NCBI GenBank assembly: GCA_934667105.1
Contig: CAKULG010000010.1
Location: 1 to 64,000 of the forward strand
DNA from: an uncultured Clostridia bacterium
GTDB lineage: Bacteria > Bacillota > Clostridia > Christensenellales > Aristaeellaceae
Direction: 5' to 3'
Length of the DNA stretch: 64,000 nt
In this document: positions 41,592 to 50,291 of the stretch, piece by piece
Layout: each line of letters begins with the position of its first letter
How positions within the stretch are numbered: position 1 is the stretch's first letter
Notes under the pieces: generated by a model
Database searches by the model: none
What the model saw: the letters and a program-made list of their open reading frames with translations, nothing else
What the model was told of the DNA's origin: nothing
Made by a program: the position numbers and the translations under genes

Positions 41592-42320
41592 TCAATTCCC
41601 CGCGAATTTGCGCACGCGCTCGTCGGAGAATACCTCGTCCGGCGCGCCTTGGGCGGCCACAAGGCCGTTTTCCATGTAGATCACGCGGCTGGCCACCTCC
41701 CGGGCAAAGGCCATTTCATGGGTGACCACCAGCATGGTGCGTTTTTCCTCCGTCAGGGCGCGGATAACGGCCAGCACCTCTTGGGTGAGGAGGGGATCCA
41801 AGGCGCTGGTGGGCTCGTCGAAGCAAAGAATTTCAGGATCCAGCGCCAGGGCCCGGGCGATGGCCACCCGCTGCTGCTGGCCGCCGGAAAGCTGGCAGGG
41901 GTAAAAGCCCTCCCGCTCGGAAAGCCCCACCTTTTTCAGCAGTTCCCGGGCGTAGGCCTCCGCCTGCTCCTTGCCCCGGCCCAGTACGCAGCGCTGGGCC
42001 TCGGTCACGTTGCGCAGTACGGTCATGTGAGGAAACAAATTAAAATTCTGAAACACATAGCCCATTTTCAGGCACATCCGGCGCAGGCTCTGGGCCGGGG
42101 CGTATACGCCGCCCCTGACCATGCTTTCCCCGTCGATGAAAATATCGCCGCCGTCCACCCGCTCCAGGTTGTTCAGGCAGCGCAGCAGCGTGCTTTTGCC
42201 CGAGCCGCTGCGGCCGATCACGGCCACCGCCTCGCCCTTTTTCACCGACAGGCTCACATCCCGGAGAACGCCCAGGCCGTCGAAGCTCTTTTTCAGATGA
42301 TCCGCTTGCAGCATATCCAC
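41592..42320 (-). CDS. Amino-acid ABC transporter ATPase (GlnQ type)
   Basis: 242 residues: Walker A GRSGSGKSTLLRC, signature LSGGQQQRVAIARAL, Walker B ILCFDEPTSALDP and the His switch VVTHEM. The region DGESMVRGGVYAPAQSLRRM is an insertion seen in polar amino-acid uptake ATPases. It energises the permease encoded just upstream (14 bases apart). Third gene of the binding protein-permease-ATPase operon. Substrate (a polar amino acid or cystine-like compound) is not determined. Confidence 0.95.
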   Translation of the reverse strand: MDMLQADHLKKSFDGLGVLRDVSLSVKKGEAVAVIGRSGSGKSTLLRCLNNLERVDGGDIFIDGESMVRGGVYAPAQSLRRMCLKMGYVFQNFNLFPHMTVLRNVTEAQRCVLGRGKEQAEAYARELLKKVGLSEREGFYPCQLSGGQQQRVAIARALALDPEILCFDEPTSALDPLLTQEVLAVIRALTEEKRTMLVVTHEMAFAREVASRVIYMENGLVAAQGAPDEVFSDERVRKFAGN

Positions 42321-42334
42321 GGCGTTCCCCTCCT

Positions 42335-42997
42335 TTACACCTTGTAATAGTTCATGCGCTTGACGACCTTATCGAAAACCACGGTAATCACCGAATTGAG
42401 CGCCAGGTAAATCAGGCCCGCCAGGAACATGGGCTCCAGCGAGCCTGTGCGGCTGGTGGCCGCCTTGGCGGCCTGGAACATTTCCATCAGGCCCACCGCC
42501 GTGACCAGGGCGGTATCCTTGAGCAGGGTGATTACCTCGTTGCTCACCGGCAGCATAATCTGCTTGACCACCTGGGGCAGCAGCACCCGGCAGAAGGTCT
42601 GCGCCCGGTTCATGCCCAGCACCCGGGCGGCTTCCCGCTGACCCGCGGGAATGGCGGCGATGCCGCCCCGGTAAATTTCCGCGAAATAGGCGGCGTAATT
42701 CAGCGCGAAGGCGATCACCGCCGCGGGCAGCCGGTCGATGCGGCCGAACAGCTTGGGCAGGAAAAAATAAATGGTGAAAATCTGCAAAATCAGGGGCGTG
42801 CCCCGCATGATGAGGATGTACAGCCGGATGGGCACGCTGACGAGCTTAAACCGGCTCATTCGCAGCAGCGCGATCACCAGCCCCAGGGGCAGAGAGAATA
42901 ACAGCGTGCAGGCAAAAAGCTGCCCCGTAACGCCCAGGCCGTTCACCAGCTGCCGCAGCAGCTTGAGCAGCTGCTCGGGATTGTTGAAAAATTCCAT
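42335..42997 (-). CDS. Amino-acid ABC transporter permease (HisM type)
   Basis: 220 residues with five membrane helices. Subfamily signature LYILIMRGTPLILQIFTIYF and the EAA loop GQREAARVLGMNRAQTFCRVLLPQ. Works as a homodimer with the ATPase encoded next. Follows the binding-protein gene after about 110 bases containing a GC hairpin. Confidence 0.96.
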   Translation of the reverse strand: MEFFNNPEQLLKLLRQLVNGLGVTGQLFACTLLFSLPLGLVIALLRMSRFKLVSVPIRLYILIMRGTPLILQIFTIYFFLPKLFGRIDRLPAAVIAFALNYAAYFAEIYRGGIAAIPAGQREAARVLGMNRAQTFCRVLLPQVVKQIMLPVSNEVITLLKDTALVTAVGLMEMFQAAKAATSRTGSLEPMFLAGLIYLALNSVITVVFDKVVKRMNYYKV

Positions 42998-43057
42998 GCG
43001 TACTCCTCGTTCATCCGGCTTTTTCGCCGTTTCTTCTTATTTCAAAGCATAAGGGGA

Positions 43058-43094
43058 GGCCCCGCATCCTCCGCTTGTCTGGGGAGGCGGGGCC
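43058..43094 (-). other. Intercistronic hairpin behind the amino-acid binding-protein gene
   Basis: GGCCCCGC (43058-43065) and GCGGGGCC (43087-43094) pair, with a further partial stem inside. No U-tract. It mirrors the hairpin at 5660-5689 in the sugar operon and likely protects the binding-protein mRNA or reduces read-through into the permease. Confidence 0.55.
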
Positions 43095-43109
43095 TGGCCG
43101 GGCGGCCGT

Positions 43110-43919
43110 TTATTCGGCGGCCTGCACGGTGGTGATATCCGCGCCGAACCACTTTTCGCTGATCTTCGCCAGGGAGCCGTCCTGGGCCATGGAAAGCAGA
43201 ATCTCATTCACCTTGGCGGTCAGCGCAGCATCCTCTTTGCGGAAGGCGACGCCGTATTCCTCGGGCAGCAGCGTTTCCTCCAGGCAGACCAGATCGGCCT
43301 TTTCCGAGGCGATGTAATAATTCGCCACCACCAGATCCATCAGCACCGCGTCCAGATTGCCGTTGCGCAGATCCATCAGCGCGGTGGCGTTGAATTCGAA
43401 TTTTACCACTTCGCCCAGCGTGGCCTTAAATTCCTCGTCCGCGTCCAGAGCCTCCTCCGCCGTGGAGCCGCTTTGCAGGCCCAGCTTCTTGCCCGCCAGA
43501 TCGGCCTTGGCGGCCAGGCCGCTGTCCGCCCGCACCACCAGGATCATGGCGTTGCGCATGTAGGGGAGGGAAATGCTCATGGACGCCTTGCGCTCCTCGC
43601 TGATGGACAGGCCGTTCCAGATGCAGTCGATGCCCTTGGCGTTCAGCTCCATCTCTTTCGCGTCCCAATCGATGGGCTGGCACACCAGCGCAACCCCCAG
43701 CCGGTCGCACACGGCCTGAGCCAGATCGATATCGAAGCCCACATAATCGCCGTTTTCATCGGTGAAGCCCATGGGGGCGAAGGTGGGATCCAAGCCCAGA
43801 ATCAGGGAGCCCTTGTTCAGAATATAATTCAGGGATTCGTCCGCCTCCTCCGCCAGGGCGGGCAGGCAGCACAGCAGCAGGGCGGCGACGAGGGCCAGCA
43901 GCTTCATCATCTTTTTCAT
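43110..43919 (-). CDS. Amino-acid ABC transporter substrate-binding protein
   Basis: 269 residues: signal peptide MKKMMKLLALVAALLLCCLPALA, then a family 3 binding protein (GSLILGLDPTFAPMGFTDENGDYVGFDIDL region and a Lys/Asp ligand site). LLLCC offers two cysteines, but AxA cleavage after PALA fits better, so whether it is a lipoprotein is open. AAGGAGGCG upstream. First gene of the importer operon; promoter at 44066-44094 with a palindrome in the leader. Confidence 0.95.
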   Translation of the reverse strand: MKKMMKLLALVAALLLCCLPALAEEADESLNYILNKGSLILGLDPTFAPMGFTDENGDYVGFDIDLAQAVCDRLGVALVCQPIDWDAKEMELNAKGIDCIWNGLSISEERKASMSISLPYMRNAMILVVRADSGLAAKADLAGKKLGLQSGSTAEEALDADEEFKATLGEVVKFEFNATALMDLRNGNLDAVLMDLVVANYYIASEKADLVCLEETLLPEEYGVAFRKEDAALTAKVNEILLSMAQDGSLAKISEKWFGADITTVQAAE

Positions 43920-44003
43920 GGAAACGCCTCCTTAAAATAATCATCAGGCTTGTTCGGGCAGCGGGGCGGCCCGGCGGGAAAACAGGGGGACGCAGGCTCC
44001 GGA

Positions 44004-44019
44004 CGGAAAGCGCTTTCCG
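44004..44019. promoter_or_regulatory. 16-bp perfect palindrome in the leader
   Basis: CGGAAAGCGCTTTCCG is perfectly symmetric with a central GCGC and resembles LacI/CcpA-type operators (cre: TGNAANCGNWNNCA). It lies about 45 bases downstream of the expected transcription start of the amino-acid importer, a roadblock-type position. Confidence 0.5.
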
Positions 44020-44065
44020 CGGGTGAGCACTGCGTTTCACCGATTTAGCACGATGAAGTGATAGC

Positions 44066-44094
44066 ATAGTAACACAAAGAAGAATGGATGTCAA
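44066..44094 (-). promoter_or_regulatory. Promoter of the amino-acid importer operon
   Basis: Minus strand TTGACA (44094-44089), 17-base spacer, TACTAT (44071-44066). The leader before the start codon is about 140 bases. Confidence 0.78.
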
Positions 44095-44293
44095 CCCTTT
44101 TTTTTCAAGAATTTTCTCTTTTTTTCAGCCGTTTTCTGCGAATTAACATATTTCAAAAAATATCCACCAAATCAGCCAGCCTCCTTGAGAGGAACGGCAA
44201 AAGAAGTGCGGGAAAAGAGCGTTTCCTGGCGGATGCAGAAAAAAATTAAGGCAATTTGACCAGAAAGAGTTCTTCATCCTGGTGAAACTGGCC

Positions 44294-44322
44294 TTGACAG
44301 ACGGGGCGAATGCGTGTAAAAT
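44294..44322 (+). promoter_or_regulatory. Promoter of the RNA upstream of rny
   Basis: Perfect TTGACA (44294-44299), 17-base spacer, TAAAAT (44317-44322). Confidence 0.8.
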
Positions 44323-44328
44323 AAATAT

Positions 44329-44565
44329 GATCGGCTGAAACGTCCGCCCGCATTTGCGTGCGGCGGGCAAGCTGTTTTCGGATACAGGCTGTTGCCTTCG
44401 GGTGTTTTTTATGCAGGCGTTTGCCGCTTTACCATAGAAAGCGCGGGCGGAAGCCGCGCTTTATGTGTGTTTGCGTTGTATCTGCTTGCGTGCGCGCAGC
44501 ACGCGGTATCGGGAATACAGCAAGGCCGTGAGGAAAAAACGGTGTGTTTTTTCGCACGGTTTTTT
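44329..44565 (+). ncRNA. Candidate non-coding RNA or long leader of rny
   Basis: About 240 bases between a strong promoter and a terminator-like hairpin. Ends can pair: CGGCU (44332-44336) with GGCCG (44524-44528), then GCUGU (44371-44375) with ACAGC (44517-44521) and GAUAC (44381-44385) with GUAUC (44506-44510), with wobble pairs between. Inside are a 14-base-arm hairpin (44433-44467) and GCGUGC/GCACGC (44488-44504). Length and layout would suit a stable RNA such as 6S, but I see no diagnostic motif of 6S, SRP, RNase P or tmRNA. The open frames here are not convincing. Confidence 0.5.
44534..44565 (+). terminator. Terminator-like hairpin upstream of rny
   Basis: AAAAAAC - G - GTGTG, loop TTTTTT, CGCAC - G - GTTTTTT: 12 pairs with one G-G mismatch and a built-in U-tract. 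It would end the RNA above or attenuate rny, whose start lies 62 bases further. Confidence 0.7.
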
Positions 44566-44627
44566 CGTAATGAAAATGGAACGCCAAGAAGAAAACGCTT
44601 CATCAAAAAATGAAAGGGGGAGGAACT

Positions 44628-46190
44628 ATGCAAGCCATTTGGGTTATTCTCATTGCCCTGACGGCGGCGGCCATTGGCGGCGGCGCAGGGTTTTTGTATC
44701 GCAAAAACGTGGCCGAAAAGAAAATCGGCCGCACAGAGGAATACGCCAAAAAGCTCCTGGACGACGCAACGCGCAAGGCGGATGATAAAAAGAAGGAAAT
44801 GCTGCTGGAGGCCAAGGAGGAAATTCTGCACCTCAAGACGGAGCTGGATAAGGAAATTCGCACCCGCCGGGCGGAAATTCAGCGCTCCGAGCGGCGCACC
44901 ATCCAGCGGGAGGAAACCCTGGATAAGCGGGAGGAGCAGCTGGAAAAAAAGCGCGACGGCCTGGCCCAGCGCGAGGAAAGCCTGAACGCCAAATTTGAAA
45001 ACGCCCAGAAGCTGGAGGACGAGGCGGAGGAAATTAAGCAAAAGCAGGTGGTGGAGCTGGAGCGCATCGCCACCCTGACCCAGGACGAAGCCCGCCAGAT
45101 CGTGATCGACCGGGTGCAGAAGGACGCTTTCCACGACGCGGCCGCCACTGTGCGGGAAATTGAAACCCGCGCCAAGGAGGAGGGCGAAAAGAAGGCGCGC
45201 AATATCATCGCCCTGGCCATTCAGAAGTGCGCCGCCGATCATGTGGCGGAAACCACCGTTTCCGTGATTAATCTGCCCAACGACGATATGAAGGGCCGCA
45301 TCATCGGCCGCGAGGGCCGCAATATCCGCGCGCTGGAAACGGCCACGGGGGTGGACCTGATTATCGACGATACGCCCGAGGCCGTGATCGTTTCCGCCTT
45401 TGACCCGGTGCGCCGGGAAATCGCCCGTATCGCCATTGAAAAGCTGATTATGGACGGCCGCATTCATCCCGCCCGCATTGAGGAATGCGTGGAAAAGGCC
45501 AAAAAGGAAGTGGATAACCAGATCCGCGAGGCTGGGGAGCAGGCCATTTTCGAAACGGGCCAGCACGGTATTCATCCCGAACTGGTGAAGCTGCTGGGCC
45601 GCATGCGCTATCGCACCAGCTATGGCCAGAACGTGCTGAAGCATTCCATCGAGGTGAGCCATCTGGCGGGCCTGATGGCCGCCGAACTGGGAGCGGACGT
45701 GGCCCTGGCCAAGCGCGCCGGCCTGCTGCATGATATCGGCAAGGCCGTGGATCATGAGCAGGAGGGCAACCATGTTTCCCTGGGCGGCGAGCTGGCCCGG
45801 AAATATCATGAAAGCCCCGATGTGATTCACGCCATCCTGGCCCATCATAACGATGTGGAGCCTCAGACGGTGGAGGCCGTGCTGGTGCAGGCCGCGGACG
45901 CGATCAGCGCCGCCCGTCCCGGCGCCCGCCGCGAGAGCCTGGAGAATTACATCAAGCGCCTGACCAAGCTGGAGGAAATCGCCAATTCCTTCGCGGGCGT
46001 GGAAAAGTGCTTCGCCATTCAATCCGGCCGCGAGGTGCGCATTATGGTCAAGCCCGAGGACGTTACCGACGAGGGCACCAAGGTGCTGGCCAAGGAAATC
46101 GCCAAGCGTATCGAAACCGAGATGGAATATCCCGGCCAGATTCGTGTGAACGTGATCCGCGAAACTCGCAGCACCGAATACGCGAAGTAA
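44628..46190 (+). CDS. rny: Ribonuclease Y
   Basis: 520 residues: N-terminal membrane anchor (QAIWVILIALTAAAIGGGAG), a long charged coiled coil (about 30-200), KH domain with GRIIGREGRNIRALE, and the HD nuclease domain with LLHDIGKAVDHE. The main endonuclease starting mRNA decay in Firmicutes, acting at the membrane. ATG 44628 follows GGGGGAGGAAC. No separate promoter is evident between the terminator-like hairpin and the gene, so it may depend on read-through. Full family length. Confidence 0.98.
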   Translation: MQAIWVILIALTAAAIGGGAGFLYRKNVAEKKIGRTEEYAKKLLDDATRKADDKKKEMLLEAKEEILHLKTELDKEIRTRRAEIQRSERRTIQREETLDKREEQLEKKRDGLAQREESLNAKFENAQKLEDEAEEIKQKQVVELERIATLTQDEARQIVIDRVQKDAFHDAAATVREIETRAKEEGEKKARNIIALAIQKCAADHVAETTVSVINLPNDDMKGRIIGREGRNIRALETATGVDLIIDDTPEAVIVSAFDPVRREIARIAIEKLIMDGRIHPARIEECVEKAKKEVDNQIREAGEQAIFETGQHGIHPELVKLLGRMRYRTSYGQNVLKHSIEVSHLAGLMAAELGADVALAKRAGLLHDIGKAVDHEQEGNHVSLGGELARKYHESPDVIHAILAHHNDVEPQTVEAVLVQAADAISAARPGARRESLENYIKRLTKLEEIANSFAGVEKCFAIQSGREVRIMVKPEDVTDEGTKVLAKEIAKRIETEMEYPGQIRVNVIRETRSTEYAK

Positions 46191-46207
46191 AAGAACATAC
46201 GCTTATA

Positions 46208-46248
46208 CGGGGGAGGCATTCTTGGGAAATCCAGGAATGCCTCCCCCG
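46208..46248 (+). repeat. Palindrome a, copy 6
   Basis: CGGGGGAGGCATTC and GAATGCCTCCCCCG pair perfectly, then TTGG / CCAG with one wobble. The 3' flank GCGTTTTC gives a weak U-run, so this copy may terminate rny. 17 bases behind the stop codon. Confidence 0.82.
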
Positions 46249-46256
46249 CGTTTTCT

Positions 46257-46312
46257 TCCGAAAACAGACGGGCGTGAGCGGAAAATAAGCAAACGGTTTG
46301 TTTTGCGCCGAT
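46257..46312 (+). repeat. Intergenic repeat module b, diverged
   Basis: Position behind palindrome a, and partial match (CCGAAAAC start, ACGGTTTGTTTTGCGC end) suggest a decayed module b. The next 110 bases to 46421 hold nothing I can identify. Confidence 0.35.
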
Positions 46313-46421
46313 GGAAAAATGCGCGCCGCTTTTGCGGCGAGGGCACGCAAAAGTGGGACTGTGAAAAAAACAAATCTCCAGCAGCGAGGAAGCTGAAATC
46401 ACGGCGAGAAGCATGATTCTC

Positions 46422-46481
46422 TTTGCTAGCGGAGATGCCGGCAGACAACGTGTTTTTACTCAATTCATACAGCTTTCTTGG
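46422..46481 (-). repeat. Intergenic repeat module b, diverged
   Basis: TTTGCTAGCGGAGATGCCG to CAGCTTTCTTGG. Ends conserved, middle changed. Adjacent to palindrome a in the standard order when read from the GH39-like gene. Confidence 0.55.
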
Positions 46482-46488
46482 AAGGAGC

Positions 46489-46531
46489 GCGGGGGACCCG
46501 TTCTTTGCAAGCCAAAGAACGGGTCCCCCGC
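46489..46531 (-). repeat. Palindrome a, copy 7 (perfect)
   Basis: GCGGGGGACCCGTTCTTTG and CAAAGAACGGGTCCCCCGC form a perfect 19-bp stem around CAAGC. Both arms differ from copy 4 at matching positions (ACCCG against AACCA), so pairing is kept. Confidence 0.88.
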
Positions 46532-46607
46532 AAATCCTTTGTTTTCGGTTTTTCACAGCCCCATTGCTTTATAATAAAAAACGGCGATAAGGCATGGTCG
46601 GCGCTTA

Positions 46608-47990
46608 TCAGGCGTTTTCCGCCTCCAGGCGCGCGGGCTCGATCTGAATCAGATAGGTGGTAAAGGCGGGAAGCGTCAGGTAGACGGCGGCGGATACCCC
46701 CGTCACGATTTCCTCCCGCACCAGCGCGCCGTCCTGGACCGCGTCCAGCTGGTAATAGGAAATGCGCAGCGGCCGCTCCTTTTCCTGCAGATGTTCAAGC
46801 GCCAGGCGCGTCCGCACGGGCGGCGCGTCGTCCTGATCGGTGAAGTGGGTAAGCAGCACGGCCATATGGTCGCCCTGCCGGGCGGCGCAGGCGGCCACAG
46901 GGGCCTCGCAGCCCGTAATCTCTACCGCCTGGCCCAGGCGGTAAAGCTGGTTGAAAAAAAACAGGGAATAATAGCCCTTAAGATTTTTGCTCACGTCGTA
47001 GGGCTTGAACAGGCCGTTCATCGCGCAGGGCCGCGCGTCGTAGTACATCAGCAGATCCAGCGGCTGATACTGGGATAGGCACAGCGTGGCGGCGATAAAG
47101 GCGGAGCCCTTCAGCCCGCGTTCCGTTTCCAAGGTATAAATCCAATCCTCGCCCTCCCAGCCCCGGACGTAATTCCATTCGTTCAGGATGCTTTCGGTCT
47201 GGGAAAAGCCGTAGGAATCCAGCAGCCTGCGCGTTTCCGCCTCCACCCGGGCGGTTTTCCAGGGGTCTGCGGTATACATATGCCAGGAGAAGAAATCTAT
47301 CGGTGTGTCGTGCTCCCGAAGATAGCGCAGAAAAGAATCCGTCCAGTCGTTCAGGGGATAGCACACCGCCGGGCCGCCGATTTTTTTATCCGGGAAGCAG
47401 CGCTTCAAATGCCGGGCCGCCACATCGAAAAATTCACAGAATTGCGCCCGGGTGCCGCCCCAGCAGGTTTTTTTCGCGGGGTCGGCGTCGTCCGCCGCGC
47501 CGTCGGGCTCGTTCCAGATCTCCCAGTAGGCGATGTCGTAGAAAAAGCCGTCGGCCCAGCCTTGGGTGTAATGGCGGATGATATGCTCGCAAATCACCGC
47601 CCATTTCTGAAAATCCGGGGGCGGCAGCGTGCCGTATTTCTTGGGCTCGTGTTCGATCTTGGAGCCCAGGCGGTAAAAGACCTTCGTGCCGGAATGATGA
47701 ATGACCCGCAGATATTCGTCCGTCAGGGTGAAATCGTAGGCGGCGGGATCCGCCGGATCCCGAGAGAAATCTCGGAAAATCAGGTGTACGTCCACCGTGT
47801 GCTCCCCGCCGTAATTAGAGCAGAAGGATGAATCGTGGGTGCGGGCGTAGGGGATGCCGGCCGCCTGGAAAGCGTCCAGATTGGTGATGCGCTGATCGGC
47901 GGTGAATTTATATACGGGGCCGTTATTCACGCCGTGCAGCGGCTTCATGGGCCCCGCGGGCCTGGAAAAATCCACGGAGATGGGATGCAT
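46608..47990 (-). CDS. GH39-like glycoside hydrolase (beta-xylosidase type)
   Basis: 460 residues, no signal peptide, hence intracellular. TIM barrel with the acid/base Glu in AYWEIWNEPDG (about residue 161) and the nucleophile Glu in ESILNEWNYVRG (about residue 268), as in clan GH-A family 39, followed by a C-terminal beta sandwich. Probably cleaves xylosides or related short glycosides. Follows the MFS gene by 46 bases in the same direction, so transporter and hydrolase likely form an operon. Exact specificity cannot be read. Confidence 0.85.
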   Translation of the reverse strand: MHPISVDFSRPAGPMKPLHGVNNGPVYKFTADQRITNLDAFQAAGIPYARTHDSSFCSNYGGEHTVDVHLIFRDFSRDPADPAAYDFTLTDEYLRVIHHSGTKVFYRLGSKIEHEPKKYGTLPPPDFQKWAVICEHIIRHYTQGWADGFFYDIAYWEIWNEPDGAADDADPAKKTCWGGTRAQFCEFFDVAARHLKRCFPDKKIGGPAVCYPLNDWTDSFLRYLREHDTPIDFFSWHMYTADPWKTARVEAETRRLLDSYGFSQTESILNEWNYVRGWEGEDWIYTLETERGLKGSAFIAATLCLSQYQPLDLLMYYDARPCAMNGLFKPYDVSKNLKGYYSLFFFNQLYRLGQAVEITGCEAPVAACAARQGDHMAVLLTHFTDQDDAPPVRTRLALEHLQEKERPLRISYYQLDAVQDGALVREEIVTGVSAAVYLTLPAFTTYLIQIEPARLEAENA

Positions 47991-48036
47991 ACGCTGTTTC
48001 CTCCTTTATTTTAGGGCGTAACCGCGTTTTTTTCAT

Positions 48037-49329
48037 TTACCGCCCCAGCGGCTGCTGCCGGGAAAGAGCGCGGCGGGTGAAAAGCGCCGCGGCGCACATC
48101 AGCAGGCAGGAAAGCAGGGAGAGCAGCTGCTGGCCGTAGAGGGGAACGCCCAGAAGCTGATTGCCCTGGGCCTGAACGGCGGCCAGCATGCGGCTGCCCG
48201 CCAGGGAGGCAAGAAAGCCGCACACGCCGCCGATGCTGGCCTTCAGCACAGAGGCGTACACAAAATAATCCAGCGGCACGAAGCTATAGAGAATATTGGT
48301 CATATTCTGATTGGTTCCCGCCTGACTGACGGCGTAGAGCACGCTGAAGAGCACCAGGAAAAAGCGGGTCCCGGGCGCGGCGAACGTGTTGAGCAAAAAG
48401 GCGGCGGCGGCCAGATACAGCGCCAGCTCGATGCCCTGGGCGTAGGAGGTTTTATCCGCGTAGCGGCCCAGGGGCCGGGAAACCGCCAGGCGGCACAGGC
48501 TGGCCGCGATGTTGATCAGCTGCACCGCGCCCACGCTGAACATCAGATCCTTGATTTTATAGGTGCCCAGAAATCCCCAGGTCAGATATTGCGCGCAGGA
48601 AAACAGAACGGACATCACCACAATGGCGCGAAACTGCTTACGGCCCAGGGTGTTCTTGATAATTTCCCGCCAGGAGGGGGCGGGAGGCGCGGGCGTTTCC
48701 TCCCGGATGGAGCCGCCCACGCGCAGCAGGCAGACGAAATTGCCAACGCACAGCAGAAAGCCGATTCCCGCGTTAAGCAGGAAGGCCCCCCGCAGATTTC
48801 CGGCCGCCTCCAGGCGATCCATCGTGAACCCCACCGCCAGGGAAAAAAACATGCCCACGGCCAGGGAAAACATTTCCTGGTTTGCGCAGAACACGCCTCG
48901 CTTTTGCGGGTTCACAAAGGAGTGGGCCCATTTATCTCGGGGCGCGGCGATGGAATAGGAGCAGAAATAGGCCAGCATCATGCAGCAGACCGCCAGCGGC
49001 ATCCTGACCTCCCGGCCCCAGGGCAGGAAGGGGATAAAATACAGCGAAATCAGCAGCAGCTGATTCAGCGTGAGGAAAAGCAGCACGCATTTTTTAATCC
49101 GCCGGATTCGCCCCACGAACAGCAGTGAAAATAACTGCAATAAAAAGGCGGCGGTGGAGAGGGAGGAAACCACGCCGATCTGCATATCGTTCAGCCCCGC
49201 CGCCGTGAGCAGCTTGGAAAGATATGCGTCGCCCACCAGCAGGCTGATGCAGTATTCCAGGGCGCACTGAACGATGTACGCCCTGCGGGAGCGGGCGTAA
49301 AGGCTGCTTTCGTAAGGGGAGGCGGACAT
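48037..49329 (-). CDS. MFS transporter
   Basis: 430 residues with twelve predicted membrane helices and the intracellular motif GRIRRIKK between helices 2 and 3. The N-terminal segment (CALEYCISLLVGDAYLSKLL) is typical of an uncharacterised MFS group in gut Clostridia found near glycosidases. It may import the glycoside cut by the downstream GH39-like enzyme. Promoter at 49389-49417. Confidence 0.88.
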   Translation of the reverse strand: MSASPYESSLYARSRRAYIVQCALEYCISLLVGDAYLSKLLTAAGLNDMQIGVVSSLSTAAFLLQLFSLLFVGRIRRIKKCVLLFLTLNQLLLISLYFIPFLPWGREVRMPLAVCCMMLAYFCSYSIAAPRDKWAHSFVNPQKRGVFCANQEMFSLAVGMFFSLAVGFTMDRLEAAGNLRGAFLLNAGIGFLLCVGNFVCLLRVGGSIREETPAPPAPSWREIIKNTLGRKQFRAIVVMSVLFSCAQYLTWGFLGTYKIKDLMFSVGAVQLINIAASLCRLAVSRPLGRYADKTSYAQGIELALYLAAAAFLLNTFAAPGTRFFLVLFSVLYAVSQAGTNQNMTNILYSFVPLDYFVYASVLKASIGGVCGFLASLAGSRMLAAVQAQGNQLLGVPLYGQQLLSLLSCLLMCAAALFTRRALSRQQPLGR

Positions 49330-49388
49330 GCATTCGGCTCCTTTCTTTTGGAAAAAAACGCTTTATGGAACGGCTGAAAATCGAGATG

Positions 49389-49417
49389 ATTATAGCATGG
49401 GCGTTTTTAAAAAACAA
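49389..49417 (-). promoter_or_regulatory. Promoter of the MFS / GH39-like operon
   Basis: Minus strand TTGTTT (49417-49412), 17-base spacer, TATAAT (49394-49389). Confidence 0.75.
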
Positions 49418-49550
49418 TAGGTTTTTTTTGACCTGTAGCGGTGCAAAACGGACACTTTTTTGCGCGTTTTGGTCGCCCTCCCTTGCTGTACAAAAGCGCG
49501 GGAATGTGCTATACTGCCTTGGGAACAGTTGGAAAGGAGGATCCATTTCG

Positions 49551-50201
49551 TTGATACAGGCCGTAATCTTTTGCTTGGACGGCGTATTGGTAACCACCGA
49601 TTCCTGTCATGCCCGGGCATGGCAGCAAATGGCCCGGGAGCAGGGCATCCCCTTCTCCCCCGGCGATTTTGAAAAAATAAAGGGTCTGGGCGGCCGGGAC
49701 GCCCTAAACGCCCTGCTCCGCGCCTCCCGCCGCGGATATTCGGAGGGGGAAAAGCTGGCGTTGATTATGCGCAAAAACGATCTGTACATGGATTATATTT
49801 CCGCCCTGGGGGAAGACTGCATTTTGCCCGGCGTGCGGGAAACCGTCGATCGCCTGCGGCGCGCGGGGCTGAAAATCGCCGTGGGCTCCTCCAGCCAGAA
49901 CGCGGTGTTTATTTTAAAGCATCTAAATCTGTTTTCCACCTTTGACGCCGTGGTGGACGGCAACCAGACCGAAGCGGTGAAGCCCGACCCCGAGGTGTTT
50001 CTCCTGGCGGCGCGGAAGCTGCGCGTGCCTCCAGAAAACTGCCTGGTGGTGGAGGACGCTGAGGCGGGCGTGACCGCCGCCCATCGCGCGGGCATGCGCT
50101 GCGTGGGGCTGGGCGATCCCGCGCCCCGGGCGGAGGATACCGCCCCTAGCCTGGAGGGGGTGGATTGGCCCCGGCTGCTGGACGGACGCGCCCTGGCGTG
50201 A
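49551..50201 (+). CDS. pgmB: Beta-phosphoglucomutase-like HAD protein with altered nucleophile
   Basis: 216 residues from the TTG at 49551, ten bases behind GGAAAGGAGG. HAD fold with beta-phosphoglucomutase features: LDGVLVTTDSCHARAWQQMA, VGSSSQN (motif II), KPDPEVFLLAARKL (motif III Lys) and VVEDAEAGVTAA (motif IV). Motif I, normally FDLDGV, reads FCLDGV: the Asp that accepts phosphate is Cys (codon TGC), while the second Asp remains. Without the nucleophile the mutase reaction should fail, so this may be a pseudoenzyme or have changed chemistry. An extended -10 (TGC-TATACT) lies at about 49506-49514. Confidence 0.85.
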   Translation: MIQAVIFCLDGVLVTTDSCHARAWQQMAREQGIPFSPGDFEKIKGLGGRDALNALLRASRRGYSEGEKLALIMRKNDLYMDYISALGEDCILPGVRETVDRLRRAGLKIAVGSSSQNAVFILKHLNLFSTFDAVVDGNQTEAVKPDPEVFLLAARKLRVPPENCLVVEDAEAGVTAAHRAGMRCVGLGDPAPRAEDTAPSLEGVDWPRLLDGRALA

Positions 50202-50291
50202 TTCGCCTTTTCGCGGGGCTTTCCCGCAAAATGAGAGCCAGCGGGACGCTGCAAGCGCCACGCTGACAATCAAAAAATAAGGAGGAAGCGT

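Noticed and set aside
44392..44613. 73-codon open frame within the leader of rny
   Set aside because: It crosses the terminator-like hairpin, has Cys/Arg-rich composition without a family, and no ribosome-binding site.
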